Below, piece by piece: positions 8,902 to 17,613 of a stretch of 64,000 nt of DNA (position 1 is the stretch's first letter; each line of letters opens with the position of its first letter). The stretch is taken from positions 29,289 to 93,288 of the forward strand of contig JASGGU010000006.1 in the NCBI GenBank assembly GCA_047602645.1. The letters are read 5' to 3'. The translations under genes and the position numbers were made by a program. Below the pieces are notes generated by a model. It was not told the DNA's origin, made no database searches, and was given only the letters and a program-made list of their open reading frames with translations. The DNA is from JAEYFP01 sp047602645. Lineage in GTDB: Bacteria; Bacillota; Clostridia; Lachnospirales; Lachnospiraceae.

Positions 8902-8948
8902 ATACTGCGGATTCAAACAGAAAATTCGGCAGTGATTGTATAAGCTCC

Positions 8949-9470
8949 TTAGTTAAGCGGCAGCTCGTAGAGCAAAAATCTGACGGTTCCAAAGGAAAAG
9001 GTAATCGGAATAATGGTAATTTTACCGGTGACCGGGCTTGTCAGCGAAAAGGAGCCGGACTGCTTTGGCACTGCAAGGCCCAATTCATACTTATTGAGTC
9101 TGGAAAGAAGAGAGACGAACAGGCCGTTATGAAGATTTAAAAAGTCTAAGATTGCTTCCCTCGCCAGCGTATCATATTCGGAAATGCCAAGATGCGCATA
9201 TTGTTCTGAAAAAGCGGTCAGGGTGTCAATTTCTCCGTCTATAGCAGAGTAGGCTGTTGGAATTCCGGTGATTTCCTGGGATAATTCCAGCCCTGAGGAA
9301 TAGGTGGTCAAAAGCTCGATGTCACCGATCGCAATCGAGGCATCAACATGCGTCAGCACATCCCATACAAGTTTTTTGATATAGGTTCTGACAAACTCTG
9401 TCGTTGAATCCAAAAGAGTATTATAATTGGATGACTCTAATAGTTCTGTCATTAATTGTTCGTTGTCCAT
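8949..9470 (-). CDS. CheX/CheC-like chemotaxis phosphatase-family protein
   Basis: A 173-residue protein that resembles the CheX/CheC/FliY fold, whose members dephosphorylate CheY-type receivers. The second half carries a helix with an acidic-x-x-Asn pattern (Asp109, Asn112 in EAILDFLNLHN), similar to the catalytic [D/E]xxN site of these phosphatases, followed by FVSLLS and a C-terminal beta strand pair. The N-terminal half is a long helix-rich segment. It lies directly downstream of a CheY-like receiver with a 13-base gap and an AAGGAG ribosome binding site, so they form an operon and a likely functional pair. No other chemotaxis or flagellar gene is in the window. Family call is by pattern, moderately sure. 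Confidence 0.68.
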   Translation of the reverse strand: MDNEQLMTELLESSNYNTLLDSTTEFVRTYIKKLVWDVLTHVDASIAIGDIELLTTYSSGLELSQEITGIPTAYSAIDGEIDTLTAFSEQYAHLGISEYDTLAREAILDFLNLHNGLFVSLLSRLNKYELGLAVPKQSGSFSLTSPVTGKITIIPITFSFGTVRFLLYELPLN

Positions 9471-9483
9471 ACTTTCTCCTTAC

Positions 9484-9858
9484 CTATTCTGACAGGCAAT
9501 GATCAATGATCTGTTTTAACAGTACCGGATCAATGGGTTTTTGTAAAAAGTCCTTTGCGCCGGACTTGATCGACTCCCTCAGATGTGTCTGGGTACCGAC
9601 AGAAGAAACAATAATGATGTGCGCATCAGGATCGTTTTCTATGATTTCCTTTGTCGCGGTAATCCCATCTTTGACGGGCATCACAATATCCAAAAATACA
9701 ATCGCAGGACGCTCTGTAAGATAAGTATCGACCGCATCCTGACCATTGGAAACTTCAATAATGCTCGTGTAGCCAAATGAATTTAAAATGGAAATCAAGT
9801 TCTTTCTTGCCAAAATAGAATCATCACAGATTAGAAATTTGATATCGTTTGTATTCAT
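9484..9858 (-). CDS. CheY-like single-domain response regulator
   Basis: A 124-residue stand-alone receiver domain. It has the acidic pair CDDS, the phospho-acceptor Asp in FLDIVMPVKDG, the switch Ser in VSSVG and the conserved Lys in QKPID, so all catalytic positions are intact. ATG 9858 is chosen because GGAGG sits five bases upstream on the minus strand; a TTG four codons further out overlaps that site. It is the first gene of a two-gene unit with the CheX-like protein. Which kinase phosphorylates it cannot be told from the window. The output may be protein-protein contact, as for CheY, or regulation of the convergent diguanylate cyclase, which is speculation. Confidence 0.9.
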   Translation of the reverse strand: MNTNDIKFLICDDSILARKNLISILNSFGYTSIIEVSNGQDAVDTYLTERPAIVFLDIVMPVKDGITATKEIIENDPDAHIIIVSSVGTQTHLRESIKSGAKDFLQKPIDPVLLKQIIDHCLSE

Positions 9859-9948
9859 AGGATCCTCCAACTATCTGAGTAGTTAAATTATGTAGAGTAG
9901 TGATAATCTTTGTATAAATAATAACATATTTTGAAGATAATGGAAAGA

Positions 9949-11313
9949 TTAACGGGAATCTATCGGAATATAGTTTTCATCTGGAATGATAGGTTTGTAT
10001 GCAGGACGAATAATTTTTCCGTTGTTGGCAAGCTCCTCCAGGCGGTGCGCGCTCCAACCGGCTATTCTTGCAATCGCAAAAATCGGTGTGTAAAGCTCTT
10101 TCGGCAAGTCAAGCATCTGGTATACGAAACCGGAATAAAAGTCAACGTTGCAGCAGACACCCTTATAAATTTGGCGTTCGTCGGCGATTACCTTTGGCGC
10201 GAGCTTTTCCACAAGTGCGTAGAGGCCGAATTCCTTTTCCAGTCCTTTTTCCACAGACAGCTTTTCGACAAAGGAGCGGAAGATGAGTTCGCGTGGATCA
10301 GATAAGGAATATACTGCGTGCCCCATACCGTAAATCAAGCCCTGTCTGTCAAATGCTTCCTTGTGAAGCAGCGCTCTCAGATAAGCCGTGACCTCTTCCT
10401 CGTCATTCCAGTCTTTTACGATATTTTTCATATTTTCGAACATTTCCACGACTTTGATGTTGGCACCCCCGTGCTTCGGACCCTTTAAGGAACCGAGAGA
10501 TGCCGCAATGACAGAATAGGTGTCCGTGCCGGAGGACGTAACCACATGGGTTGTAAAGGTGGAATTGTTACCGCCGCCATGTTCCATATGTAGCACAAGT
10601 GCGACATCTAAAATTTTAGCTTCGAGAGGTGTATATTTTTTATCCGGACGAAGAACGCGCAGTATATTTTCGGCAGTGGACAGATGTTCCTTTGGTGAAT
10701 GAATATAAAGGCTCTTTCCATCATGGTAATGGCGATATGCCTGATAGCCGTATACGGAGAGGAGCGGAAACAAGCTGATGAGCTGCAGGCATTGCCTGAG
10801 TACATTCGGCATCGAAATATCATTTGCCCTGTCATCATAGGAATAAAGAGTCAAAACGCTTCTTGCGAGCGTATTCATCATATCCGGGCTCGGTGCCTTC
10901 ATAATAATATCGCGTACAAAACTTGTGGGAAGAGAGCGATAATGGGCGAGAAGAGCCTCAAATTGACGAAGTTCTTCTTTGCTCGGCAGTTTTCCGAACA
11001 GAAGCAGATAAGTAACCTCCTCGTAGCCGTAACGGTTTTCGGCGGAAAATCCATTGACGAGGTCCTGAATATCATAACCTCTGTAAAATAATTCTCCATC
11101 CTGCGGAACGCTGTCACCATTTAACACGCGGTTTGCACGGACATCTGAAATGTTCGTCAAGCCGGTGAGTACGCCTTTACCATTGATATCTCTTAATCCA
11201 CGTTTTACTTCATATTTTGTATATAAATCGGGGTTTATGTAGCTCGCCTTTTCACTCAAAGCAGATAAAGCAAGAATATCGGGTGTGATTTCGCAAAAAC
11301 TGTTATGATCCAT
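9949..11313 (-). CDS. Citrate synthase
   Basis: Condenses acetyl-CoA with oxaloacetate. The 454-residue protein belongs to the citrate/2-methylcitrate synthase family. Active-site residues are visible: the His of MEHGGGNNSTFT, the His of YGMGHAVYSLSDPR and the Asp of NVDFYSGFVY. The N-terminal extension of about 60 residues (before GLTNISDV) is a feature I associate with the group found in Clostridia. The ribosome binding site GGAGG is seven bases before the ATG on the minus strand. It is transcribed from a good promoter at 11388-11359 and diverges from deoC. Methylcitrate activity cannot be excluded, but no prp genes are nearby. Partial TCA use for glutamate synthesis is the likely role. Confidence 0.93.
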   Translation of the reverse strand: MDHNSFCEITPDILALSALSEKASYINPDLYTKYEVKRGLRDINGKGVLTGLTNISDVRANRVLNGDSVPQDGELFYRGYDIQDLVNGFSAENRYGYEEVTYLLLFGKLPSKEELRQFEALLAHYRSLPTSFVRDIIMKAPSPDMMNTLARSVLTLYSYDDRANDISMPNVLRQCLQLISLFPLLSVYGYQAYRHYHDGKSLYIHSPKEHLSTAENILRVLRPDKKYTPLEAKILDVALVLHMEHGGGNNSTFTTHVVTSSGTDTYSVIAASLGSLKGPKHGGANIKVVEMFENMKNIVKDWNDEEEVTAYLRALLHKEAFDRQGLIYGMGHAVYSLSDPRELIFRSFVEKLSVEKGLEKEFGLYALVEKLAPKVIADERQIYKGVCCNVDFYSGFVYQMLDLPKELYTPIFAIARIAGWSAHRLEELANNGKIIRPAYKPIIPDENYIPIDSR

Positions 11314-11358
11314 TAGAGTACCTCCGTTCTCAAGACATAATAAAAACTAACAAGTATT

Positions 11359-11388
11359 ATCATAACACGAAAAAATACAATGTGACAA
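11359..11388 (-). promoter_or_regulatory. Sigma-A promoter of citrate synthase
   Basis: On the minus strand TTGTCA (11388-11383) and TATGAT (11364-11359) are separated by 18 bases, about 45 bases before the citrate synthase start codon. Confidence 0.65.
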
Positions 11389-11454
11389 GCAAATTGACCA
11401 GTAATTTAGAAAAATTTTATTCGATTATAGATAACTTCAACAATGGAAGTATGA

Positions 11455-11476
11455 TATAATGTCGTAAGACATTATA
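11455..11476 (+). promoter_or_regulatory. Palindromic operator candidate overlapping a -10 box, upstream of deoC
   Basis: A perfect 9-bp inverted repeat, TATAATGTC (11455-11463) and GACATTATA (11468-11476), with a 4-base spacer. The left arm is itself a consensus -10 hexamer (TATAAT). No convincing -35 box is found at the right distance. A dyad on a -10 box is the usual layout for a repressor operator, here probably controlling deoC. The regulator is unknown. Confidence 0.5.
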
Positions 11477-11507
11477 GTGCGCCGGAACAAAGAGGAGTGC
11501 GCATAGA

Positions 11508-11530
11508 AGCATGAAGGGAAGCTTCATGCT
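11508..11530 (+). promoter_or_regulatory. Second palindrome in the deoC leader, next to a TATAAT
   Basis: A perfect 9-bp inverted repeat AGCATGAAG / CTTCATGCT with a 5-base centre, ending at 11530. Its last base starts another TATAAT (11530-11535). It is not followed by a T-run, so a terminator is unlikely; an operator or mRNA hairpin is more likely. Confidence 0.4.
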
Positions 11531-11598
11531 ATAATGTACATAATATGAGATTACACCGGAACGAACAGTGAATTAATACAATATAGAAGGAGACCATT

Positions 11599-12264
11599 AT
11601 GACAAACAAAGAACTGCTAAGCCATATCGACCACACATTGTTAAAGCCATTTGCGGCATGGGAGGATATCCGAACGCTTTGCGAGGAGGCAATTGAATAT
11701 GGGACCGCGTCAGTATGTGTGCCGCCTTCCTATGTTAAGCGGATCCATGAAACATACGGAGAAAAAATCAACATCTGCACGGTGATCGGCTTTCCGCTTG
11801 GCTATAGCGTAACGGAAGCGAAGATTGCAGAGACAAGACTGGCGCTTTTGGACGGTGCAAAGGAAATAGATATGGTAATTAATATTGGGGATGTTAAAAA
11901 CAATGGTTTTGATAAGGTTGAGCGGGAAATAGCCGCATTAAAAGCTATAACGGGAAAAAACCTATTAAAGGTGATTATAGAAACCTGTTTTTTGACAGAG
12001 GAAGAGAAAATCAAAATGTGTGAGGTGGTGACAACAGCAGGCGCAGACTATATCAAGACTTCCACCGGCTTTGGTACAGGCGGTGCGACACTGGAAGATA
12101 TCCGCCTGTTCAAGCGGCACATCGGTCCTCACGTAAAAATCAAAGCAGCGGGAGGGGTTCGATCTGTCGAGGATTTGATCGCATTTATTGAGGAAGGCTG
12201 CGATAGGATCGGAACAAGCTCGGCCGTCGGACTGCTGAAAGGAGAACGGGCGGGCGGCTATTAA
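11599..12264 (+). CDS. deoC: Deoxyribose-phosphate aldolase
   Basis: Splits 2-deoxyribose 5-phosphate to acetaldehyde and glyceraldehyde 3-phosphate, the final step of deoxynucleoside breakdown. The 221-residue protein has the class I Schiff-base Lys153 in DYIKTSTGFG, the proton-relay Lys182 in KIKAAGGVR, and the early HTLLKP motif. AGAAGGAGA precedes the ATG at a good distance. It fits the salvage genes at the window's left end although they are separated. Two palindromes upstream suggest repression. The aminopeptidase gene follows after 25 bases, so the two probably share a transcript. Confidence 0.96.
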   Translation: MTNKELLSHIDHTLLKPFAAWEDIRTLCEEAIEYGTASVCVPPSYVKRIHETYGEKINICTVIGFPLGYSVTEAKIAETRLALLDGAKEIDMVINIGDVKNNGFDKVEREIAALKAITGKNLLKVIIETCFLTEEEKIKMCEVVTTAGADYIKTSTGFGTGGATLEDIRLFKRHIGPHVKIKAAGGVRSVEDLIAFIEEGCDRIGTSSAVGLLKGERAGGY

Positions 12265-12289
12265 AAAGAACAGAAAGCGGGAAGAATCC

Positions 12290-14083
12290 ATGAGAGAACA
12301 GATACAGGCAAGGCTTGCGGCACTCAGGGCATGTATGCAAAAAGAGGACGTGGCTATTTACCTGATCTTTACAAGTGATTTTTATCAATCGGAATATATC
12401 GGTGCGCATTTTAAATTCAGAGAGTACCTGTCGGGTTTTACCGGCTCGGCGGGTACTCTGCTTGTCGAACGGGACAAGGCAATTTTATGGACGGACGGAA
12501 GATATGTTTTGCAGGCAAAAAAGGAGCTTGAAGGAACGGAAATTGAGTTGTACCGGATGCAGGAGAAGGGAGTGCTCTCTCTTACGGAATATTTAAAAGC
12601 GAATGCAAAAAAGGGAGTGTGTATCGGCTGTGACGGAAGGACGATCAGTACCTCCTTTTATCAGGAACTTTTGATGGTTTCCGAGAGGTCCGGCGTTTTA
12701 TTAAAGACGAAGCTGGATTTTGCAAAAGAGATATGGGCGGATAGGCCGCCTGTTACAAAAAGTGAAGTTTATCAGCTGCCCGTTGCCATAGCAGGTGTTT
12801 TACGGGCAGAAAAGCTGAGAAATCTGAAGATGCGGATTGCACAGGAGGATGCGGATGCATATCTGCTTTCGGATTTGAGCAGTATTATGTGGCTGTTTAA
12901 TCTGCGCGGCAGTGATATCCCGTACAATCCCGTGGCATTTTCCTATGCGTATATTTCGGAGCGGCAAACGGTATTATTTTTAAATGAGAGCTGTTATTCA
13001 AAGGAATTGGAAGTGCAGTTAAAAAAGGACGGTGTGGAAATCGGTTTCTGTGAGAAAATAGGACAGTTTGCAGAAGGGATATCCGGACAGAAGCTTCTTT
13101 ATGATCCGGAAAGCATAAACGCCGGTCTTTATGAAAGTATTCGTGATAACAATGTGATGCTTAAAAAGCAGAATACAGAGCTGGTCGAAAAGGCTGTAAA
13201 AAATAAAACGGAAATTTCACTTTCCAGAGATTACCACGTACAGGATGCAATTGCTATGCTCCGTTTTCTGATAGAGATTAAAGAACGGGTCAAGACAGGG
13301 AATGTCACGGAATATGAGGCTGCCCGGCGCATTGATGCGCTCAGGGGCCGGATAAGAGGCTTTAAAGAACCTTCGTTTGAAACAATTTGTGCCTACGGAG
13401 AGCATGCGGCAATTGTACATTATACAGCACAATCCAAGGAATGCGCGGTATTGAAACCAAAAGGTTTTTTACTTTTGGATTCGGGCGGACAATACTTCGG
13501 CGCCACGACGGACATCACACGTACAATTGTGCTTGGTGAGCTGACACAAGAAGAAAAGGAACATTATACTGCTGTATTAAAAGGGCTTTTGCATCTTTCC
13601 AATGCAAAATTTTTAGAAGGCTGCAGCGGGGAAAATCTCGATATCCTTGCCAGAGAACCGGTATGGAGGCTGGGGATTGATTACCGTCATGGAACGGGGC
13701 ACGGGATTGGCAGCTTCTTAAATGTGCACGAAGGTCCCCAGGCATTTCGCTATAAAATTAACAGAGAACATCCGCAGCCGATATTAAGGGCCGGTATGAT
13801 TACGAGCGATGAGCCTGGGATTTATATCGAGGGAAGCCATGGAATCCGTCTTGAAAACGAATTGCTCTGTGTGGAGAAAGAAAAAACGGAGTGGGGGAAC
13901 TTTTTGGGATTTGAGACGCTGACGCTTGTCCCGTTTGAATCGGAGGCGATCCTAAATGAGCGGCTGAACGAAGAGGAACGGATCTGGTTGAATGTCTACC
14001 ACAGAAACGTATATGAAACGCTTTGTCCGCACCTGACAGACAGCGAAAAAACGTGGCTGCAAGGCCGTACGCGGGAATTCTAA
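12290..14083 (+). CDS. Xaa-Pro aminopeptidase (M24B, three-domain form)
   Basis: A 597-residue aminopeptidase P that removes an N-terminal residue preceding proline. It has two creatinase-like N-terminal domains and a C-terminal pita-bread domain, the architecture of the large cytosolic XPNPEP1-type enzymes rather than the 350-residue bacterial PepP/PepQ form. The dinuclear metal ligands are visible: Asp in LLDSGGQYFGATTDITRT (two Asp), His in HGTGHGIG, Glu in SDEPGIYIEG and Glu in RLENELL. The FTGSAGTL segment in the first domain is also typical. No signal peptide, so it acts in the cytoplasm. It lies 25 bases after deoC. Confidence 0.92.
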   Translation: MREQIQARLAALRACMQKEDVAIYLIFTSDFYQSEYIGAHFKFREYLSGFTGSAGTLLVERDKAILWTDGRYVLQAKKELEGTEIELYRMQEKGVLSLTEYLKANAKKGVCIGCDGRTISTSFYQELLMVSERSGVLLKTKLDFAKEIWADRPPVTKSEVYQLPVAIAGVLRAEKLRNLKMRIAQEDADAYLLSDLSSIMWLFNLRGSDIPYNPVAFSYAYISERQTVLFLNESCYSKELEVQLKKDGVEIGFCEKIGQFAEGISGQKLLYDPESINAGLYESIRDNNVMLKKQNTELVEKAVKNKTEISLSRDYHVQDAIAMLRFLIEIKERVKTGNVTEYEAARRIDALRGRIRGFKEPSFETICAYGEHAAIVHYTAQSKECAVLKPKGFLLLDSGGQYFGATTDITRTIVLGELTQEEKEHYTAVLKGLLHLSNAKFLEGCSGENLDILAREPVWRLGIDYRHGTGHGIGSFLNVHEGPQAFRYKINREHPQPILRAGMITSDEPGIYIEGSHGIRLENELLCVEKEKTEWGNFLGFETLTLVPFESEAILNERLNEEERIWLNVYHRNVYETLCPHLTDSEKTWLQGRTREF

Positions 14084-14121
14084 AAAAAGCGTAAAATCAA
14101 TTAAAAATCGTATTTTGCAAC

Positions 14122-14150
14122 TTGACTTTTAATAGTCCGTTTGAGATAAT
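14122..14150 (+). promoter_or_regulatory. Sigma-A promoter of pckA
   Basis: TTGACT (14122-14127) and GATAAT (14145-14150) are separated by exactly 17 bases, placing the start of transcription about 40 bases before the pckA start codon. Confidence 0.8.
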
Positions 14151-14197
14151 AGCAAATGATTACGATAGAAATTAAAATTAAAAGGAGGATCATATTT

Positions 14198-15913
14198 ATG
14201 TCAACAAAAGCGTACTACCCAATATCAGAGATCGGCGCCGGAAAAGTCGGATTTAGTAAGACACGTTCCATTATAGAGGCTCCTTTCTATGGAAATAATG
14301 TAGTGAAAGTAAACACCCTGAGAGAAGCATATGAATTAGCAAAGAATTCACCGGGAACAATTGTTACGGACATGCCTGTCAAGGATGGGGATACTTTTGG
14401 TCTTGATAAGGATGCAAAGGTGTTATTGTTTAACGACGGTGCTGTAACAGGACGTTATGCAGCCGCACGCCGTATTAAGGGTGAGCCTGGTGTTGATGCC
14501 GGTAAGCTTGATAAAGTGGTAATGGATGCAGTTTATGAAACCCGTTGGAAGACGATGTATCATGCGGAATGCTATATCGGTTTGGATCCGGAATTCATGG
14601 CAAAAGCACATCTGTTGATTCCGGAAGGCGAAGAAAATATCCTCTACAACTGGATGTTAAATTTTCAGTATATGTCGGATGAGTATGTTAAGATGTACAA
14701 AGACTCCAAGGCAATCGGTGACGGCAATGAGCCGGATATCTATATTTTCTCAGATCCTCAGTGGGCACCGCATGATGCACCGGATGTAGATTACAGCTGC
14801 TTAAGTGATCCTCTGACACTGTGCTATTTCGATACAAACCAAAACTGTGCGGCTATTCTTGGTATGAGATATTTCGGCGAGCATAAGAAAGGCACGCTGA
14901 CAATGGCTTGGGCACTCGCAAACAGAAACGGGTATGCATCCTGTCACGGCGGCCAGAAGGAATACACGTTATCTGATGGCTCCAAATATGTTGCTTCCGT
15001 ATATGGATTGTCAGGATCAGGAAAGTCTACCCTGACCCATGCAAAGCACAGCGGAAAGTATTCTTCTATCAAGGTTCTTCATGATGATGCCTTTATTATT
15101 AATACAGATACCTGCGCGTCGATTGCATTAGAGCCTACTTACTTTGACAAGACCTCCGATTATCCGACGGGATGTTCGGATAATGAATTTTTATTATCTG
15201 CTCAGAACTGTTCCGCAACAGTGGACAGCGAAGGTAAAATCCAGCTTGTAACAGAGGATATCAGAAACGGCAACGGCCGTGCAATCAAATCCAAATTATG
15301 GTCACCGAATCGTGTGGATAAGATAGAAGCTCCTGTCAATGCAATCTTCTGGATTATGAAGGACCCTACGATTCCGCCTGTAGTGAAGCTTAAGGGTTCT
15401 GCTCTTGCTTCTGTAATGGGTGCGACACTTGCAACAAAGACCTCCACGGCAGAGCGTGTAAAGGCTGGTACAGACTTGAACGCACTGAGAATTGTGCCTT
15501 ATGCAAACCCGTTCAGAACCTATCCGCTGGCACATGACTATGATAAGTTCAAGAAGCTTGTGGAAGAGAAAAACGTAGATTGCTATATTGTAAATACAGG
15601 CGATTTTATGGGTGCCAAGGTTAAGCCTGCCGATACGCTTGGAATTCTCGAGACGATTGTAGAAGGAAAGGCCAGCTTTGAGAAGTGGGGACCGTTTGAA
15701 GATATTGAGATTATGTATGATTGGTCAGGAAAGACCGGTGACTTCAAGCCGAATCTCTCCGATAAGGATTATGTGGCTGCGCTGAAGAATGCAATGGAAA
15801 ATCGTGCATCTGCAGTAGAAGGCTTTATAACAAAGAAGGAAGGCTATGACAAGCTTCCGGATGAAGCATTAGCAGCGATTAAGAAGATTGTTGAAGAGGC
15901 ATCTTCTTTATAA
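14198..15913 (+). CDS. pckA: Phosphoenolpyruvate carboxykinase (ATP)
   Basis: Interconverts oxaloacetate and phosphoenolpyruvate with ATP; in fermentative Clostridia it can run toward oxaloacetate. The nucleotide-binding P-loop YGLSGSGKST (about 268-278) and the metal-binding HDDAFIIN that follows are the PEPCK kinase-1a and kinase-2 motifs. The 571-residue length is slightly longer than the E. coli enzyme. The start at ATG 14198 is set by AAAGGAGG at 14180-14187; an earlier in-frame ATG at 14156 precedes that site. The codon usage is visibly smoother than that of its neighbours (many GGT, GCA, AAG), consistent with high expression. It has its own promoter and a strong terminator, so it is a single-gene unit. 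Confidence 0.95.
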   Translation: MSTKAYYPISEIGAGKVGFSKTRSIIEAPFYGNNVVKVNTLREAYELAKNSPGTIVTDMPVKDGDTFGLDKDAKVLLFNDGAVTGRYAAARRIKGEPGVDAGKLDKVVMDAVYETRWKTMYHAECYIGLDPEFMAKAHLLIPEGEENILYNWMLNFQYMSDEYVKMYKDSKAIGDGNEPDIYIFSDPQWAPHDAPDVDYSCLSDPLTLCYFDTNQNCAAILGMRYFGEHKKGTLTMAWALANRNGYASCHGGQKEYTLSDGSKYVASVYGLSGSGKSTLTHAKHSGKYSSIKVLHDDAFIINTDTCASIALEPTYFDKTSDYPTGCSDNEFLLSAQNCSATVDSEGKIQLVTEDIRNGNGRAIKSKLWSPNRVDKIEAPVNAIFWIMKDPTIPPVVKLKGSALASVMGATLATKTSTAERVKAGTDLNALRIVPYANPFRTYPLAHDYDKFKKLVEEKNVDCYIVNTGDFMGAKVKPADTLGILETIVEGKASFEKWGPFEDIEIMYDWSGKTGDFKPNLSDKDYVAALKNAMENRASAVEGFITKKEGYDKLPDEALAAIKKIVEEASSL

Positions 15914-15935
15914 GAACTAAAATATTTATGGTACT

Positions 15936-15970
15936 AAACAGCCTGCGGAAATTTTCCGCAGGCTGTTTTT
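15936..15970 (+). terminator. Rho-independent terminator of pckA
   Basis: A 15-bp perfect stem (15936-15950 and 15954-15968) with a three-base loop, followed by a T-run. Confidence 0.93.
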
Positions 15971-15975
15971 AGGTA

Positions 15976-16004
15976 TTGACACTTGTGTAAATTGTAGTTA
16001 TAAT
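15976..16004 (+). promoter_or_regulatory. Sigma-A promoter of the tyrS T-box transcript
   Basis: Consensus TTGACA (15976-15981) and TATAAT (15999-16004) with 17-base spacing. It begins only a few bases after the pckA terminator. Confidence 0.92.
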
Positions 16005-16010
16005 GCACTC

Positions 16011-16290
16011 AACAGGCAATGAGAAGAAAGAGTAGCAGATAATAAGGTCTACAGAAAGCAGCCGGCAGATGAGAGGCGCAGACAGACTTATTTGTGAATA
16101 CATCTTTGAGCCGCGTACCGAATGATGGATTGATCCTAAGTAGGCTGCGCCGGAATGGGCACACGTTATCGTGTCGGAGTATTGTTGTTGGACGATACTT
16201 GATGAGGCAGGCTGTGTGAACAGCTTGTGAATAAAGGTGGTAACGCGGGAGTTATGCCCCGTCCTTTTAAGAAGGACGGGGCTATTTTAT
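16011..16290 (+). promoter_or_regulatory. T-box riboswitch, tyrosine-specific
   Basis: A leader that senses uncharged tRNA-Tyr. Stem I shows AGTA, then AGAAAGC and GATGAGAGGC, and a specifier loop GAATACATC whose codon TAC (16099-16101) is Tyr. The T-box core AAAGGTGGTAACGCGG is at 16233-16248, with TGGT able to pair with an ACCA tRNA end. The competing terminator has an 11-bp stem (16256-16266 with 16272-16282) and a following T-rich run. Start is set from the promoter. Confidence 0.93.
16256..16290 (+). terminator. T-box terminator hairpin
   Basis: GCCCCGTCCTT pairs with AAGGACGGGGC across a five-base loop and is followed by TATTTTAT. The left arm overlaps the region needed for the antiterminator. 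Confidence 0.88.
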
Positions 16291-16340
16291 GCGCAGCTAT
16301 GCGCGCGGAACAAAAGCTGTGCTGCTTGCATTCGGCGCGA

Positions 16341-16366
16341 AAAGTGTCTTTGACATTTTTTATTAT
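16341..16366 (+). terminator. Possible second terminator or hairpin between T-box and tyrS
   Basis: AAAGTGTC (16341-16348) can pair with GACATTTT (16352-16359, one G-U) across TTT, and the arm runs into a T-rich stretch TTTATTATTT. The stem is weak. It lies about 50 bases after the main T-box terminator. Confidence 0.4.
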
Positions 16367-16389
16367 TTCACAGGAAAGAGAGAGAAGAA

Positions 16390-17613
16390 ATGAAAATTTA
16401 TGATGAATTAGTCGCGAGAGGTTTGATCGCACAAGTGACGGATGAGAAGGAAATCCGCGAAATGATCGACAACGGAAAGGCAACCTTTTATATCGGTTTT
16501 GATCCGACCGCAGACAGCCTTCATGTAGGACATTTTATGGCGCTTTGTCTGATGAAACGTCTTCAAATGGCGGGTAACAGGCCAATCGCATTGCTTGGCG
16601 GCGGAACGGGAATGATTGGAGATCCTTCGGGAAGATCCGATATGAGGCAGATGCTGACTGTTGAGATGATCAATCACAATATCGATTGTTTCAAAAGACA
16701 AATGAGCCGTTTTATTGATTTTTCAGAAGGCAAGGCAATCATGGTAAATAACGCGGACTGGCTGTTACATTTGAATTATATTGATCTGCTGCGTGAGGTT
16801 GGCCCGCATTTCAGCGTTAACAGAATGCTGACGGCGGAATGCTACAAGCAGAGAATGGAAAAAGGCTTAAGTTTTTTGGAATTTAACTATATGATCATGC
16901 AGAGCTATGATTTTTTGGAACTGTTTCGCAGCTATGGCTGTAATATGCAGTTTGGCGGAGACGACCAGTGGAGCAACATGCTTGGCGGCACGGAGCTGAT
17001 TCGCAGAAAGCTCGGCAAAGATGCATATGCAATGACGATTACGCTGCTGCTCAATTCAGAAGGCAAGAAGATGGGAAAAACACAGTCGGGCGCGGTATGG
17101 CTTGATCCGGAAAAAACCTCTCCGTTTGATTTTTATCAATACTGGAGAAATGTAGCAGATGCTGACGTGCTAAAGTGCATCCGCATGCTGACATTTCTTC
17201 CGCTCGAGCAGATTGATGAGATGGATCAATGGGAAGGGAGCCAGCTCAATCAGGCAAAGGAACTTCTTGCGTTCGAACTGACGAAGCTCGTTCATGGGGA
17301 AGAGGAAGCAAAAAGGGCACAGGATTCAGCTAAAGCGCTGTTCAGTCAGGGCGGAGCAGCTCAGATGCCGACCGCAGTGCTTTCCGCAGCTGATTTAACG
17401 GAAGGGAAGCTGGATATTTTGACGATGCTCGTTAAAGCGGAGCTTGTTTCTTCCAAATCCGAAGCGAGACGGGCTGTAGAGCAAGGCGGTGTTTCGATTG
17501 ACGGCGAGAAGGTTTCTGATATTTATTCATCTTTTTCCGGGGAACAGCTTGCAGGGGACGGACTTGTATTGAAGAGGGGAAAGAAGAATTTTAAGAAAGT
17601 AAAACTGGATTGA
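16390..17613 (+). CDS. tyrS: Tyrosyl-tRNA synthetase
   Basis: Charges tRNA-Tyr. A 407-residue class I synthetase with the HIGH motif as HVGH (45-48) in DSLHVGHFM, the KMSKS motif as KMGKT (227-231), a TyrS-type QFGGDDQWSN loop, and a C-terminal S4-like RNA-binding domain from about residue 340 (SKSEARRAVEQGGVSIDGEKV). A purine-rich AGGAAAGAGAGAGAAGAA precedes the ATG. It is under the tyrosine T-box. No terminator was found in the 57 bases before the next gene, so the T-box may also control the cassette downstream. Confidence 0.96.
   Translation: MKIYDELVARGLIAQVTDEKEIREMIDNGKATFYIGFDPTADSLHVGHFMALCLMKRLQMAGNRPIALLGGGTGMIGDPSGRSDMRQMLTVEMINHNIDCFKRQMSRFIDFSEGKAIMVNNADWLLHLNYIDLLREVGPHFSVNRMLTAECYKQRMEKGLSFLEFNYMIMQSYDFLELFRSYGCNMQFGGDDQWSNMLGGTELIRRKLGKDAYAMTITLLLNSEGKKMGKTQSGAVWLDPEKTSPFDFYQYWRNVADADVLKCIRMLTFLPLEQIDEMDQWEGSQLNQAKELLAFELTKLVHGEEEAKRAQDSAKALFSQGGAAQMPTAVLSAADLTEGKLDILTMLVKAELVSSKSEARRAVEQGGVSIDGEKVSDIYSSFSGEQLAGDGLVLKRGKKNFKKVKLD

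Noticed and set aside
9931..11120. Several plus-strand frames opposite citrate synthase
   Set aside because: They are shadows of the minus-strand gene, with no start signals and no recognisable protein pattern.
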